A stretch of 64,000 nt of DNA from Lineus longissimus (Eukaryota > Nemertea > Pilidiophora > Heteronemertea > Lineidae): assembly GCF_910592395.1 (NCBI RefSeq), contig NC_088315.1, positions 9,304,501 to 9,368,500 of the forward strand, read 5' to 3'. Under the pieces are notes generated by a model that was not told the DNA's origin, ran no database searches, and saw only the letters and a program-made list of their open reading frames with translations. Below are positions 34,386-46,029 of the stretch, piece by piece. A program made the translations under genes and the position numbers. Position 1 is the stretch's first letter; each line of letters begins with the position of its first letter.

Positions 34386-35884
34386 ATTATGAAGAACACA
34401 GGTCTCTTGAGTTTAGGGAGATGCTATTCTAGGTTTTTTATGATGCGCGAAGTGTATCATCATGTCGCCTGGCCCCCGCGGATAATGATGTCGACAGAGA
34501 TGGAAAAGGTCGACGTTTGTCGGGCACGTAAAATCACTGATGAATTCTAGGTGCAAGTGATGAACAAAATGTCCTTGGCGCTCTTAGAAATGGCCTCCTG
34601 TTCACCTATTTTCGCCTTTTTGGCCATGGATATGGGCATGATAGTGAAAAGAGATGTCTTCATAGTGCTAACTATGCAATCTATTGATGGGCAGTTTGAT
34701 ATGGTGAAGGCTGAAACTAGCTGTAGTAAGCTGGCTGGAGTGGTTTAGTTGTAACCCTTTGTTCCAGGTAAGGAATTGCCACAATGCTGATGGCAGCACC
34801 AAATTTTAAAGGAATTTATCGTTACCGACATGCTGCAGCCAGCTAGAAAGTGGTGATGACTCATGACTTACAGGTAACAGTAGTTCAGTAAGTGAAGTCA
34901 GAATACAATTTAAAAAGCTTTAACTATTATTCATGAAATTCGAGTGGTCACAATACAGAAAACAATCCTGAATAAAGAAACGAACAGTATTGGCAGTCGA
35001 CAAGGACATGGATTTCGGTAATCATTTACATAAAACAGAGAGAGTTGCTAACTCCTCCCAGAACTTTTTGTGGAACCCCCAAGTATTAAAAAATTCACTG
35101 ACTATCGTAGAGAAGAACTCGAGAGTAACAGTGACAGTGACAGTGTACCATTGATTTCTTAAGTAAAGCATGGTGTTGCGATGATTTGAATTTTTTGCTG
35201 TCTATGTATTTCCACTTGACTAATTCCTATGCCAATGGGCTGAAGAAACTAAGTGTTAACCGTTTCATTGCCAAATGCGACTGTGGTCGATGTGGCCTTA
35301 TGTTACCGTGTGGAAACTGCGACCACATTCGTTTTAGGCAAATGACTTGACTGCATCGCTTGAATCTATAGTGCGGTTCACAATTCTTCACAATTTTTGG
35401 AAGAAACAAAAATTCGGATTTAACGACTATATCAATTCGTCTCGTAATGTTCTCTCAAGGTGTTTCATCAGGTTCTGGGAACCATGGTATGATCGAGTCA
35501 GAATCCATCAATGCGATGTTGGTTAGAAGAAGGTTGCACCGACAACTTTGTTGTCAAGGAAACATGTCACCTTAGTTAAGGCATAGGAATTTGTTTTTTC
35601 ATCGTTTTCTTTGCCACATTTCAAGCATTTGTTGGTAACTGACATTTTGGTCGTTTTATCTTTGATCTGCAGTAAGCTGTGTCGATGATAGAATTCTTCA
35701 TTGTATCAACTGTGTCATAACACAAGGAGCTGTCGTCACTATCAGGTTGTCGGGTCACAAAGGTGGGCAACGTTTCCTCGTCCTTGACATCTAAGAGAAT
35801 TAAATCATCATCGTCATTAAGAAAAACTGAAAGGATGACAAGATAATATAGGTGCAGAAAACATGGCAGGTCAATTAGTCCTTA

Positions 35885-36420
35885 ATAAGTAGGTCAGTAA
35901 GTTAAGAAAGTAGGTCAGTTCAAACCAACTCCTCATAAGCTAAAGTTTGGCCAAAAATGTCGAGATTAGCTATAAAGGTCGTTAGGTGAGCATGTCTCGA
36001 AAGATGGTCAGTTGAAATGTAATCCACAGAAGCTTAAGTTTGATGCAAACATGAATAACTTGGCGTTAGCAGTCATCAATAAGTAGGTCACGAAAATTGG
36101 TCAGTCCAAATATGCCTAAAATAAAGTAAAGTTTGATATTTATCAGGACCACCTTGGCTCGAACTGTCATTTAGTGGGCCAGTAGATCATACAAGTAGGT
36201 CAGTTCAAACCAACTCCTCATATGCTGAAGTTTAATACCAAACGTCTAGATTAGCTCTAAAGGTGAAGGTGCGACAGTCACAAAATATGGCAAATCTAAT
36301 GCTCATAAACTGAAGTTTGATGCAAAACATGAATAACTTAGCGTTAATGGTCATCAATAGGTAACGAAAGTGGGTCAATTTAAACAGGCCAAAAAAACTA
36401 AAGTTTGATGCCAATCACGA
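35885..36420. repeat. Degenerate tandem array, unit B
   Basis: Same array as 18955-19495, with a few base changes. Confidence 0.75.
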
Positions 36421-36779
36421 GCTTGGGAGTATGGTATATCGTGGTGATCATCGGCGGGGTGCCGCTCGAATAATGGTTTAGCCAATCCCCTTAATCACCA
36501 GTTGTTCGGCAAAAGCTGACGTTCGGACTATAATTGATTTAGCAGTCAAAAGTTTAGAAATACCGGCGCCAAAATTCAGATTTTAATCCATTTCTGCCCA
36601 TAATTAAATCACTTCTGGTCATCACACATATCAACAATCCCTGATACGTTCAGGGTGATACATTGTTTAGGCCTCGAGTTATCCTGCTGAAACCGCAGAA
36701 TGGATACGGAGAGAGAGGGAGAGAGAAAACCAGTAAAAACAAGGAAGACCGCCATTTTGGTATTGGCGGTCTCAATAAG

Positions 36780-37031
36780 TCACTGCAGCAAGGACATGTT
36801 CCCTCTCGCCTAAAGTCGGCCTTTGAGAAACCAATGCTAAAAAAGCCGTCTCTGGACAAGGATGAGTTACCAAGTTACTGGCATGTATCTAGTTTTACAT
36901 TTATCCAAACTGATTGAACGAATCATTGCTGTTCGAGTACGGGATCACATGACGAGGAATCAGCTCTATGATCCAAATCAATCCGCTTATCGTCAGTGGC
37001 ACAGCACTCACACTGAGCTTCTGATGGGAAC
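36780..37031 (+). mobile_element. CR1/Jockey-like RT remnant, end of unit B
   Basis: Identical in content to 25775-26026 and joined to the RFX6-like coding fragment at the same base. A sequence of about 75 bp before it (GCCATTTTGGTATTGGCGGT region) is what the LINE replaced in unit A. Confidence 0.85.
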
Positions 37032-38731
37032 CGTGTCCCCTTGCCAGGAATTGGTACTCAGTGTGGGGAAAGCACTTTCTGAATTAGATATTGAGCTATG
37101 GCTCATTTGCTGGAACCGTGGCAGCAATCTCCCTAGATGAGGTTGATTGTCTTCATATCATACAAAACTTGAGCTACGTGATGTGTACCTACTTGCAGGC
37201 TATAAAAGTAATAAAGTTTTTTTATTGTATGTTCTTTATTTTTCGATATTTCGTACTTGTTTAATGGCGGTAAAAGCAAACTTTTACCTGACAACAAGGC
37301 TGTGTTGATCATCAAGAAAATGTGATCTGATCAACAAGAAAATGTGTTTTGTAAGCAATGTCGTGAGCACAAACAGATTTAACCAGCCGTAAAGTTTACC
37401 GATGACTGAAACTTGAAAACAACTGCATGTGCTATTCACATCAATATCTATTTCATAGCCAGTTCCAGACAATAAAATGATGATCGATTCTTCAATCATT
37501 CTTCGAACAAGTACTATTTGCATCACATCTCATTAACGCCATTCAATCGAGGCCTTTGATCTTTTATGGCCTACTTTGGGAAGACCTAGTTTTTTTGTCT
37601 CAGGTTTTATGGAACCCGACCTATTGAACAAAGTCTGGAAAAAAGTCGGACAGTGTCAGAGGAATGTCGGATAAATCAGGAAAAGCTGTCATATGCATTA
37701 TTGGGGGGGGGGGGGGGCATATGCACCCTCGTTTTTTCATCTCTATTTATCATCTTTGGTAACCACCTTTGTGTCTTTCTAATCGGCAACATCTTCGTTG
37801 TCCATGACGATCACCTGACTCGGTGGCTCAAGTGTTGATAACCTTTCTGAGTCCTGTGACATCTGTTAGATATTCCCTGAGTCTGGTCAGTAGGTCTCGC
37901 GGTTTCCCTGATATAGTCGTCATTATCAGTATTCACAGTGTGAACAATTTGTACAGAAGGCATCAGCTAATCATTTCTTTTGGAAGAACCATACCTGATG
38001 CTGTGCTTGAATGTAATAGGGATGTCGAACGATCTACATGTTCTGACACAGTTACAATCTGAGGAATGTTCACGAATTATCTGTGTTAATTGGCCCATCG
38101 TCTTCCTGTTCTTGCAAGATAGTGCCCTTGGTAATATGACAGCCCCCGAAAGCCAAGGACAACACGGTTCGGGGGAGAGGATTCTTAGATGGGCCCCCAT
38201 ATGAAGTAAGAACATAAGATTTTAGCGTTATTTGGGAAATCAGATCAGACATTCCAGATGGTGCCATTCAGAACTATTAGAATACCCAACACAGTATTGG
38301 ATCGACATGTACACGTATCTCAGATTTGGCTTATTATCCGGCATAAGAGTGGGAAAGAGACCCTTAAGTCAGACTGGTTTCGGCAATGAAGCGGGAGAAA
38401 GCCAAATAAAGCTGAATAAAGCTGAATAAAGTGCGAAGAAGGGGTGAGGTGCAAGAATTTCTTTTTTGCTTTACTCTATTGGACCGCGTAGAATGGAGAA
38501 GGAAACTAGGCTCATTGCTCATTATGTCACTAGCAAACTATAAGGGATTTTAACCTGATAGTCCTCGGGTATTGGTGAGAGGTGGTCCTTGTAGCCAAAT
38601 GTGTGAATGACTGCAAAGCAATTATTTACAGCGAGCATTCATGATCATTGTGGCGTCGAAAAAAAGAAATCACTGATTTTTACTGTAAGGTGAATGGTTC
38701 GATGACGTCTCAGATATTCTGTTTAGTAGAG

Positions 38732-39488
38732 GTACATGTATACCCGGGGTCCTCCGGCAGTATTCATACCACCCAAACCTGTCACAGATTACCACCGCAA
38801 CCTCGAGTATCTTATAGCAACATCTTTGGAAAATTCAGGAGATTTTAACTTTTTAGTTTACGAGTATAAGCCAAATACTCATGTGTTTCGGGTGAAATAT
38901 AATGGCTCATATTTCCTGCGAAAGCCGAGTGGATCATTTAGCTACTTTGATAAATTCCTCTTGATTTTTGATGGCCCTGAAGTCTACATGTATGATTTTT
39001 CAAAGGGTATTGTAAACGGTAGTCTAATTCTGCCCAAGGAGGGCAGGCAGTGTCTCGAAAAAGAAGTAAACTACCCCATATATACCGTGGTTTTACTTTT
39101 AAACTTTGCTGAAAAGGCCTTTATGATGTGCGTTGATGGTTCCCAGGGTATTTTTTTCTTTGACTACTACGTAGAATCAGGCTCAGAGCCTGTTCTACGG
39201 TTAACTAATAAAACGCATCTTCACTTCCCTCATGTTGACCGAGTAAATCCAACCTGGTTCGACCACAACTTATTTGCAGTTGGTTTTATCAGAGTCTTTC
39301 TATACAAGTCTTTGTATAGAAAGACTCTGGTTTTATATATCAGCATGAAAACTGTTTGACTGTGGCTGTAAATCATTACAAGCAAGGACAATCAAACGTG
39401 TAGCTTACTTCAGTCACACTTAATCCAAGGCAACTCAGGCGCGACAAAATCGCTTGGCATCATAGCTGCGCTAATTCTAAAAAGCTAA
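38732..39488 (+). pseudogene. P1-C, interrupted by a hairpin insertion
   Basis: Open from the ATG at 38736 as in P1-A until a 40-bp hairpin plus a 7-bp duplication (47 bp) enters at 39290. This shifts the frame and ends the protein at 39359 after 207 codons. A further 2-bp loss lies downstream (TCAAACGTGTAGC against TCAAACGGGTGTAGC). Non-functional. Confidence 0.85.
39290..39329. mobile_element. 40-bp hairpin insertion with 7-bp TSD (unit C, in P1)
   Basis: Arms CAGAGTCTTTCTATACAA and TTGTATAGAAAGACTCTG are perfect inverted repeats around GTCT. Flanked by GTTTTAT at 39283-39289 and 39330-39336; P1-A has a single GTTTTAT at the matching place. Same outer 16 bp as the 33-bp hairpins but a different centre and a different target site, so this is an independent insertion. 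Confidence 0.9.
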
Positions 39489-40109
39489 AAAAAACACTAT
39501 TTCTGTAAATGTCTAAAACTTCACTGTCTGATTTAAAAAAAAGTTATTAAGACTTTCAATAAATTTGAAGATACCTTCGTAGTAATGTTTTCTTCCCTTT
39601 TGCTCGGCTGCATATTTGCGGATTTTTGGACTGTCAATTCGCGAAGTACAGAAAAAAAGGAACTACATTTAGTGGTAAGATACAGAATGAGCAACAATGT
39701 TCAAATATCAATAGGTATATGATCAAACGCAATATGTCTGTATTGATTTAGCAGAATTCAATACAAAAATATATGATATGTTCTAAACATGATAAAGAAA
39801 TTAAACAATTGAAACAATTGAAACAGTTGAAACGAAGTTACCCAAAGTATGATTTACTGCATGGTTTGAAAGATAACGTGAGCAGACAGCTATGACTATG
39901 ATGAGGACAAGCCTACAAGACTGCGTTGTTCCAGCAGAGGTTACCTCAAATCAGTCATGTTCAATTTCTCAATTCTCTGGTATGATCATGTGTTGGTAGA
40001 AGATAGATGATGAAAACATGTTATTGCAACAAATGCCAATCTTTGCTTTATGATTGGCAACGGATGTAACCCTCAACTGGCTTTGGAGTAACCGAGTGTA
40101 ACAGTCAAG

Positions 40110-40990
40110 TCATCGCCACAAGTGCAACAATATTTTCATAGTGCCCGAAAGTCTCAACGTCGTGTGCAACAGAAATGACATACTCTTCATACATCGATGC
40201 CTGTAGCGTAATTTTATGGACATAGTAGCCAGTGTTGTTGTTCGTGTAGAAAATTCGAGAATTACTGATGTATATATTTGGTTTTTAATACAGTTGTAGG
40301 GAAATAAAGGTAAATCATTTTCATTCAACGGCTACGCCTGTAGCAAACTGGAAATTACCGAAGCATCGTAGAAGCAGAAAAGGAGTTGAGTGTAGGTATA
40401 AAGGAGGTGATCTTTCTCGCTATATGTCGTAGTGACAGCAGATGAGAAGATTAGCACTGCCCAGATCGTTCTTTTGTTAGCAATGCAACCTTCTGCCTCA
40501 ATGTTATAATGCATAGCACGGATAATTCAAAGGCAGAAACCATTTATAAACGAACTACGTCCGGGGATGGACATATTTGGCCGATTTTGAAAGTGTTGAG
40601 TGAGACCTGAGTCATTTATTTCTAAAGGCCACTTCGTATAAGTACAATTTAAATTCCAAGTATAGTCTAAAGCTTTACATTTTTCCGAAATGGTTGGAGA
40701 TGTTGACATCATGCTTTCACAAAATGTTTGAATGACGAACGTAATGGATCATTTTGATGGGTTTTTTTCCGTTAGGAAGTCTTGCTCGTTGGCAGAAACA
40801 AATGAGTTTTTTAACCAATCGAAAGGAAAGGCATCACATACCAAGCTGTCGTCTACAAAGTCATCTTCCACTCTACGATAGTAGTTCCAACTTCCACATA
40901 TTAAGCTTAAAAACAATTCAAGGTTTGACTGAATTATCACGCTATTCCCATTTAACTATCAACTGGATCGAGGTATTAAAGCTCTCCGTG
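40110..40990 (-). pseudogene. - strand coding-like region, unit C
   Basis: On the - strand, coding-like pieces follow one another: YYRRVEDDFVDDSLVCDAFP (40940-40749), CKALDYTWNLNCTYTKWPLE and RPNMSIPGRSSFINGF (40712-40527), CIANKRTIWAVLIFSSAVTT (40514-40332), and finally NSRIFYTNNNTGYYVHKITL to the TGA near 40110. Frames change and stops intervene, and I cannot place introns that would repair all of them. The order is the same in D. A and B keep only the last two pieces. The strand-turn-strand character resembles the P family but the link is weak. Confidence 0.35.
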
Positions 40991-41752
40991 AAACAATCGC
41001 TTTGAGCGGATCCATGCATTGGCGACGACGCGCTGCGCGGGGGCGAGGAACGGCATTGCGGAAAGAGCGCCAAGAGTTGGGCGTGCTAAATAACGAATAA
41101 CGCCGTTTTCTAATATATAAAAGAGTTGAAACAGAGGGTTAGGAATAGCATTTGGGGAGGGTTAGGATTATAAGGTTGGGTAGGGGTCGAAATTTAAATG
41201 AGGGCTTACTTAAAACACAGTGTGGCAAAGCAATTGCATTACGGGACTCGCGTATAAATAGTCCTTGTCTTTATTTGATGCACTGTGGCCATTTTCACGC
41301 AAGACCCGAATAGTATGACGTGAGTCCCAAAATGACAGTTTGAGTTATCATGATTTCCGGTTACTTCGCCACTTGGTCTTCACATTTGAATGGCGTAGTG
41401 ACTGCATCCATTGATGGTTTAAACTAAAGAACCAGCTTCAGTCTATAGACTACAATCAGCAGGCATCACTCAGCCTTGCTGTATTATTGGCAAGGTTCGA
41501 TAGGCAAATTCCGTAATCTGCCGGCAAAATGCAATTTGCCTTTCAAACCATACTTTAAGAGTCGTTTTAGAAGAATGTTAATCAAATTATCTGCAACGTC
41601 TATATTGAGAAGCCTTTTGGTCATCCCGATTAGCAGATATAATAGCAAAGTACCTCTATGGGACGAAGAAAGCTTGGCACACTTCCTTATCGTTACCAGA
41701 AGACATTCGTCTGATGCTACATTTTATTCATTGGACACTAAAATGGGAATGA

Positions 41753-42031
41753 ATCAGAGATAAAGAGATCAGCATGGGTGTTGCTCAGAGACAGGCGGTT
41801 TTTGAACATGTTGTCGATAACTTGGCTTTTAAACATGTCGATCTAAAAATGAAGGGCCAAACATTAAGCCAAATCATGTGTGTTGCCATATGTCTGATAA
41901 CGAAAGGATGTCTCACTGTCAATTATTGGCACGTCGGAGACAGTTATTGCGAATTGAGTAAGCGGAGGGGAAAGTGTATGGGAAAGGGTGAGCTTGGTTA
42001 CCATCAGGGATCAAGAATGCTTCAAAAGAAG
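41753..42031 (+). CDS. PAN/apple-like exon, unit C
   Basis: As in B, with T-to-A and ILSQ-to-TLSQ type changes. All cysteines (in MCVAIC, GCLTV, YCELS, KCMGK) are kept. Donor AAG/GTAAAA after 42031; alternative GGTGAGC at about 41989. Confidence 0.5.
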
Positions 42032-42337
42032 GTAAAAGGTCATCAAAACAACCTCATCTGTTATCTTTTGAGCATGCTGAATTGTCAACAAGGGTGTTTG
42101 GAGCTTGCTTCAAATAGTTTACCATTTCTGTAATTTCCATTTTCTCTCGAAGGCATCAACTGGTCAGATTTCCGGCGCCGTCAACGGACGTTTTCTCTTG
42201 CTACTTTTCTTGAACCCGGTCCGTTAGATTCGTTGTCTGTCATTTTGCCGTCATTTCGTCGTCATTTTGGCGTCAAAAAAAGAAATCACGCGAAGGTGAA
42301 TGGTTCGATGACGTCTCAGATATTCTGTTCAGCACAG

Positions 42338-43283
42338 GTACATGTATACACGGGGTGCCCCGGCAGTACTCATACCACCACCCAAACATATCCCACCTTA
42401 CCACTGCAACCTCGAGTATCTTATAGCAAGATCTTTGGAAAATTCAGGAGATGTTTACCTTTCAATTTACGAGTATAAGCCAAATACTCATGTGTTTCGG
42501 GTGAAATACAATGGCTCATATTTCCAGCGAGTGCCGAGAGGATCATTTACCTACTTTGATAAGTTCCTCTTGATTTTTGATGGCCCTGAAGTCTACATGT
42601 ATGATTTTACAAAGGGTATTGTAAACGGTAGTCTAATTCTGCCCATTGAGGGGAGGCAGTGTCTCGAAAAAGAAGTAAACTACCCCATATATACCGTGGT
42701 TTTACTTTTAAACTTTGCTGAAAAGGCCTTCATGATGTGCATTGATGGTTCACAGAGTATTTCTTTCTTTGACTACTACGTAGAAACAGGCTCAGAGCCT
42801 GTTCTATGGTTAACTAATAAAACGCATCTTCACTTCCCTCATGTTGACAAAGTAAAGCCAACCTGGTTCGACCACAGCTTATACGTAGTTGGTTTTATAC
42901 ATCAGCGTCAAAACTATTTGACTGTGGCCGTATATCATTACAAGCAAGGACAATCATCCGGGTATAGCTTACTTAAGACACACTTAATCCAAGGCAACTC
43001 AGCTTTTTTCATCATATCAAATCCAAACTATGGAGTTAAATTTGTCCTCTTAGAAAAATATCAGAGTGAGCTGATGTTAAGCTTTGGGTTTGTCATTGAG
43101 TGTAACAAAAACAAGCCTCTACAAAAGGGCAACATAAGAAAAATCTGCACACACGTAAGTCTTGAAAAATATGCTGGTACCCGTGTTGAAATCAATAAGA
43201 AAGGCCAAATATTGCACTTTATTCGTTCAAATCATTTAAACTCAAACACAATGTATGTGGTTAAATATACAAGAGCAGACTGA
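42338..43283 (+). CDS. P2-C, propeller-like protein, terminal exon
   Basis: 313 codons from the ATG at 42342. It lacks a short GGAK stretch (QGNSAFFIIS where A has QGNSGGAKSFVIIS) and has an extra codon near the start (IPPPKHIPPYH). Both changes keep the frame, and no stop or frameshift is present. Phase-2 entry after TTCAGCACAG. Confidence 0.65.
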
Positions 43284-44179
43284 ACAAGAAAAATCCTGCG
43301 ATATTGGCTCTCGATCATAACTTGTCCACTGTAATGTATTTCTTAGTAGGCATCAATTATTTTCACCTACCACGCAGTGGATTTCCGAGTTTCGTTTGAG
43401 GACCTCAAACAAATGTCCGAGATCTTTTTGGGCTGGTATCATCTGCCCCTGCTGAGCGACGACTGGTGTTGACGATTCCTGACGATGACTGGTTTTGTAG
43501 GGGGGGGGGGGCAATTAGGCCATTCAAATCAGCCACCATCAACCATTGTTTGATAGGACTGGCTTCCTAAGATCTGGATTAAAATATGACCGCGCTAAAT
43601 GTGCGCATTGTCAGGATCTGAAGTTTTTGCAATTTCAGTGGAATATGCCAAAACACCCAAAGAGGTATTTTTAGATCTTCAAACTGATGTTGCATTTTTG
43701 GCTTTGGTGTTTGAACGAAAAATGTTGGCATCTGAGTTTTGATTCCTCTCATTCGTCTGACCTCTTTTGTTCAAACACTGAAGCCGGAGACACCATGCCA
43801 GTTTAAAAATCTCAACATATACACTCCTTGGATGTCTTGGAAAACACTAAAAACAATATGAGGTAAATGTCAATTTGATGGACGGTTAATACAAGGGCTC
43901 AGTTGAAATAGGTAGTCCTCAATTTGAAGCTGGATAATCTCGCAATCAGACGATTAGTTACTAGCTCAAAATTCTGACATTTTAAACTAGGTCATTAACC
44001 TATATAACTTTTCGAATGCACTTGCTTTGTACTACATCAGTGACAGACTGTCTTGATAAACCTTGAACTGGGCCGTAGCTAGAGGTGCTTGGCGCGGAAG
44101 GGAGGGCAAATGTCCCTCCATAAGCCTCTTTTACACTACACAGTTTTTTAACCCGGTTAAACCGTGCCGTGCTCGACCC

Positions 44180-44430
44180 GGTGTGACAGATGATATAGTC
44201 CGCCTGGAGTCATGGTCCGGAGGACCATAATTCCTAGGGACAGGGGTCCTTCGGACCCCTGTCCCTAAGGATAGTAGTCTTAACCGGACTTCTATCCCTA
44301 ACCTTCCTATAAGTAGATTACTATAATAATAATAGTATAAGTAACGGACTATAATCCCAGAAATCATAGTCCGCATGTCCTTTTCATAATCAATACTTAT
44401 TACGCTATGGTTCATTCATGATCGCAATAA
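44180..44430. repeat. Dyad-rich AGTCC satellite stretch
   Basis: Many copies of AGTCCG/CGGACT-type dyads alternate with TAATCCCTA-like spacers. The same motif recurs at 44980-45170, 50280-50480 and 61800-62000, always inside the TIR element. No coding potential. Confidence 0.6.
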
Positions 44431-44463
44431 CAAATAGGTTAAAAATTAGTAGCCGACCGTCAA

Positions 44464-44537
44464 CCGCTCCGTGGTGTAGTGGTAAAGGTGAAGTTCTTAT
44501 AAGTACCATGAACCGAGTTCGACTCCAGGCGCTCCCA
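44464..44537 (+). repeat. tRNA-like sequence with Pol III boxes and T-run
   Basis: Box A TGGTGTAGTGG and box B GAGTTCGACTCC are spaced as in a tRNA and a T7 terminator follows. The two acceptor-stem strands (CGCTCCG and CGCTCCC) do not pair and the T stem has mismatches, so this is a tRNA-derived pseudogene or SINE head, not a functional tRNA. The second copy is in D at 62084-62157. Confidence 0.55.
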
Positions 44538-45775
44538 CCTTTTTTTATGTAATATTTTCCTATATCATGGGTGTGTCGCATTTGATTCATTTTTGTTTCA
44601 AAGGGCCAGACAGGAGTTGAACAAATTCTGCGGGCCTGCGCCAAATTTCTTTTTAAATGTCTTAGAGGATTGATGTAATGACATTCAAATTGCCTAGTAT
44701 AAAAATCGTTGCAAAGGTTGACCCTGCCTCATATGCCTGCAAGTTAGATTGGACCAGGTCGGAAGAATGGCGAAACCTTCAGCAACAATTACTACTCGCA
44801 ATACCCGACAAACTGTCGACCCCGATGAAGTGTTTCTTTACTTTACTGAAAGGAAGTACGGCGCAGACGCTAGACCGCTAACCACAAACGTAGTATTCGT
44901 AGAGTTGCAGCCAGGAATTACAAGGTAAACCTATGATATTATTCTCCCGATATCATGATTGCAACTATTACTTACGTAGGGATGATTGTCCTCCGGACTT
45001 TATTACCTAGTGACTGTGGTCCGCTGGACTATAATCTCAAGCAATTATAGTCCGGTGGACTATAACCCCGGGGAATTACAGTCCATGGACCACCAGTACT
45101 AGAGAAGATAGTCCAATGGACTACCACTCCTAGATGTTATAGTCCAGCGGACCATTGCCCCTAACAACCCCTTTGATATAAGGACATATTATCATTGCTA
45201 ACTGCAGTTTCATGTAGCTGGACCTAATTAACGCAAATTAGATATTTCTTTTGGTGAGAATTAGACCGAAACCGCGCATTATGAAATATTTCCGAGCTGA
45301 TAGGTAAATCCTAAGATAATCTAAACTGTGTCAATTTTAGTTGCAGGATGGCAGCCTTTGGTACAAAGTGGTAACAACACCGAAACCAGATATTGAGGGG
45401 ACCTCGGGGTCAGATGATCATGAGGCTCCAAATCAGGATGGTGACTGGCGTAAGGTCTTGCTCGAAGAAAATGAGAGAAACGACATTTTACATGGACTTC
45501 ACGGCGGCAAAGTAGGTAATTACTCGGAAAACTTGTTACTCTTTTACTGGTGGCTTCTTATTCTCTTGCTCCAGACCCCTCAAGACCCGTCAAAAGAAGA
45601 ACTATGACAAGCGGCGATGTCGTCAAGATGTACAACAGGTACGAAAAAGAAAAGAGACGCTTGGGGCAGGGGCGATTATGCTTTGCATAAATTAGTGCAC
45701 TGTAGAGTGTTAATTATTAACCATCCTTAAATGTCTGTAATGCAAAGCTCGGCTGTCGATATTTCATGGCCATTG

Positions 45776-45987
45776 TGTAAACTAGGTTTACAGGCCACCG
45801 TAGACAAATTCACTGTAGTGAAATATGACATGCATTTACGGAGTCACGTGGTTTATATGTTCACCCTTGTAATAATGTTGTAATAAAGATCACTTCGCAT
45901 GTGGAGTCACAAGAAGCACGTAGTTCCTCTAGTGTTTGTCCCTGTGGGCCCTAACAGGAATCTGATGTTTTAGTATTGATGTTTACA
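45776..45987 (+). repeat. BEL/Pao 5' LTR
   Basis: 212 bp, TG...CA ends extended to TGTAAAC...GTTTACA. AATAAAG is present at about 45891. Confidence 0.92.
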
Positions 45988-46029
45988 AATTGGTGCCAAG
46001 TGACCAGGATTTCTCGTTAACCTTTCAAC

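Larger units (their letters stand above)
26027..37031 (+). repeat. Tandem segmental duplication, unit B (11.0 kb)
   Basis: The only full-length unit without a large insertion. It starts with the RFX6-like C-terminal codons and 3' UTR joined to the CR1-like remnant, and contains P1 (broken), the PAN-like exon, P2, P3 and the degenerate array, ending at the next CR1-like junction. Nucleotide differences from A are few across P2 and P3. Confidence 0.92.

Noticed and set aside
44464-44537. Functional tRNA gene
   Set aside because: Box A, box B and a T-run are present but acceptor-stem strands do not pair and the T stem has mismatches.
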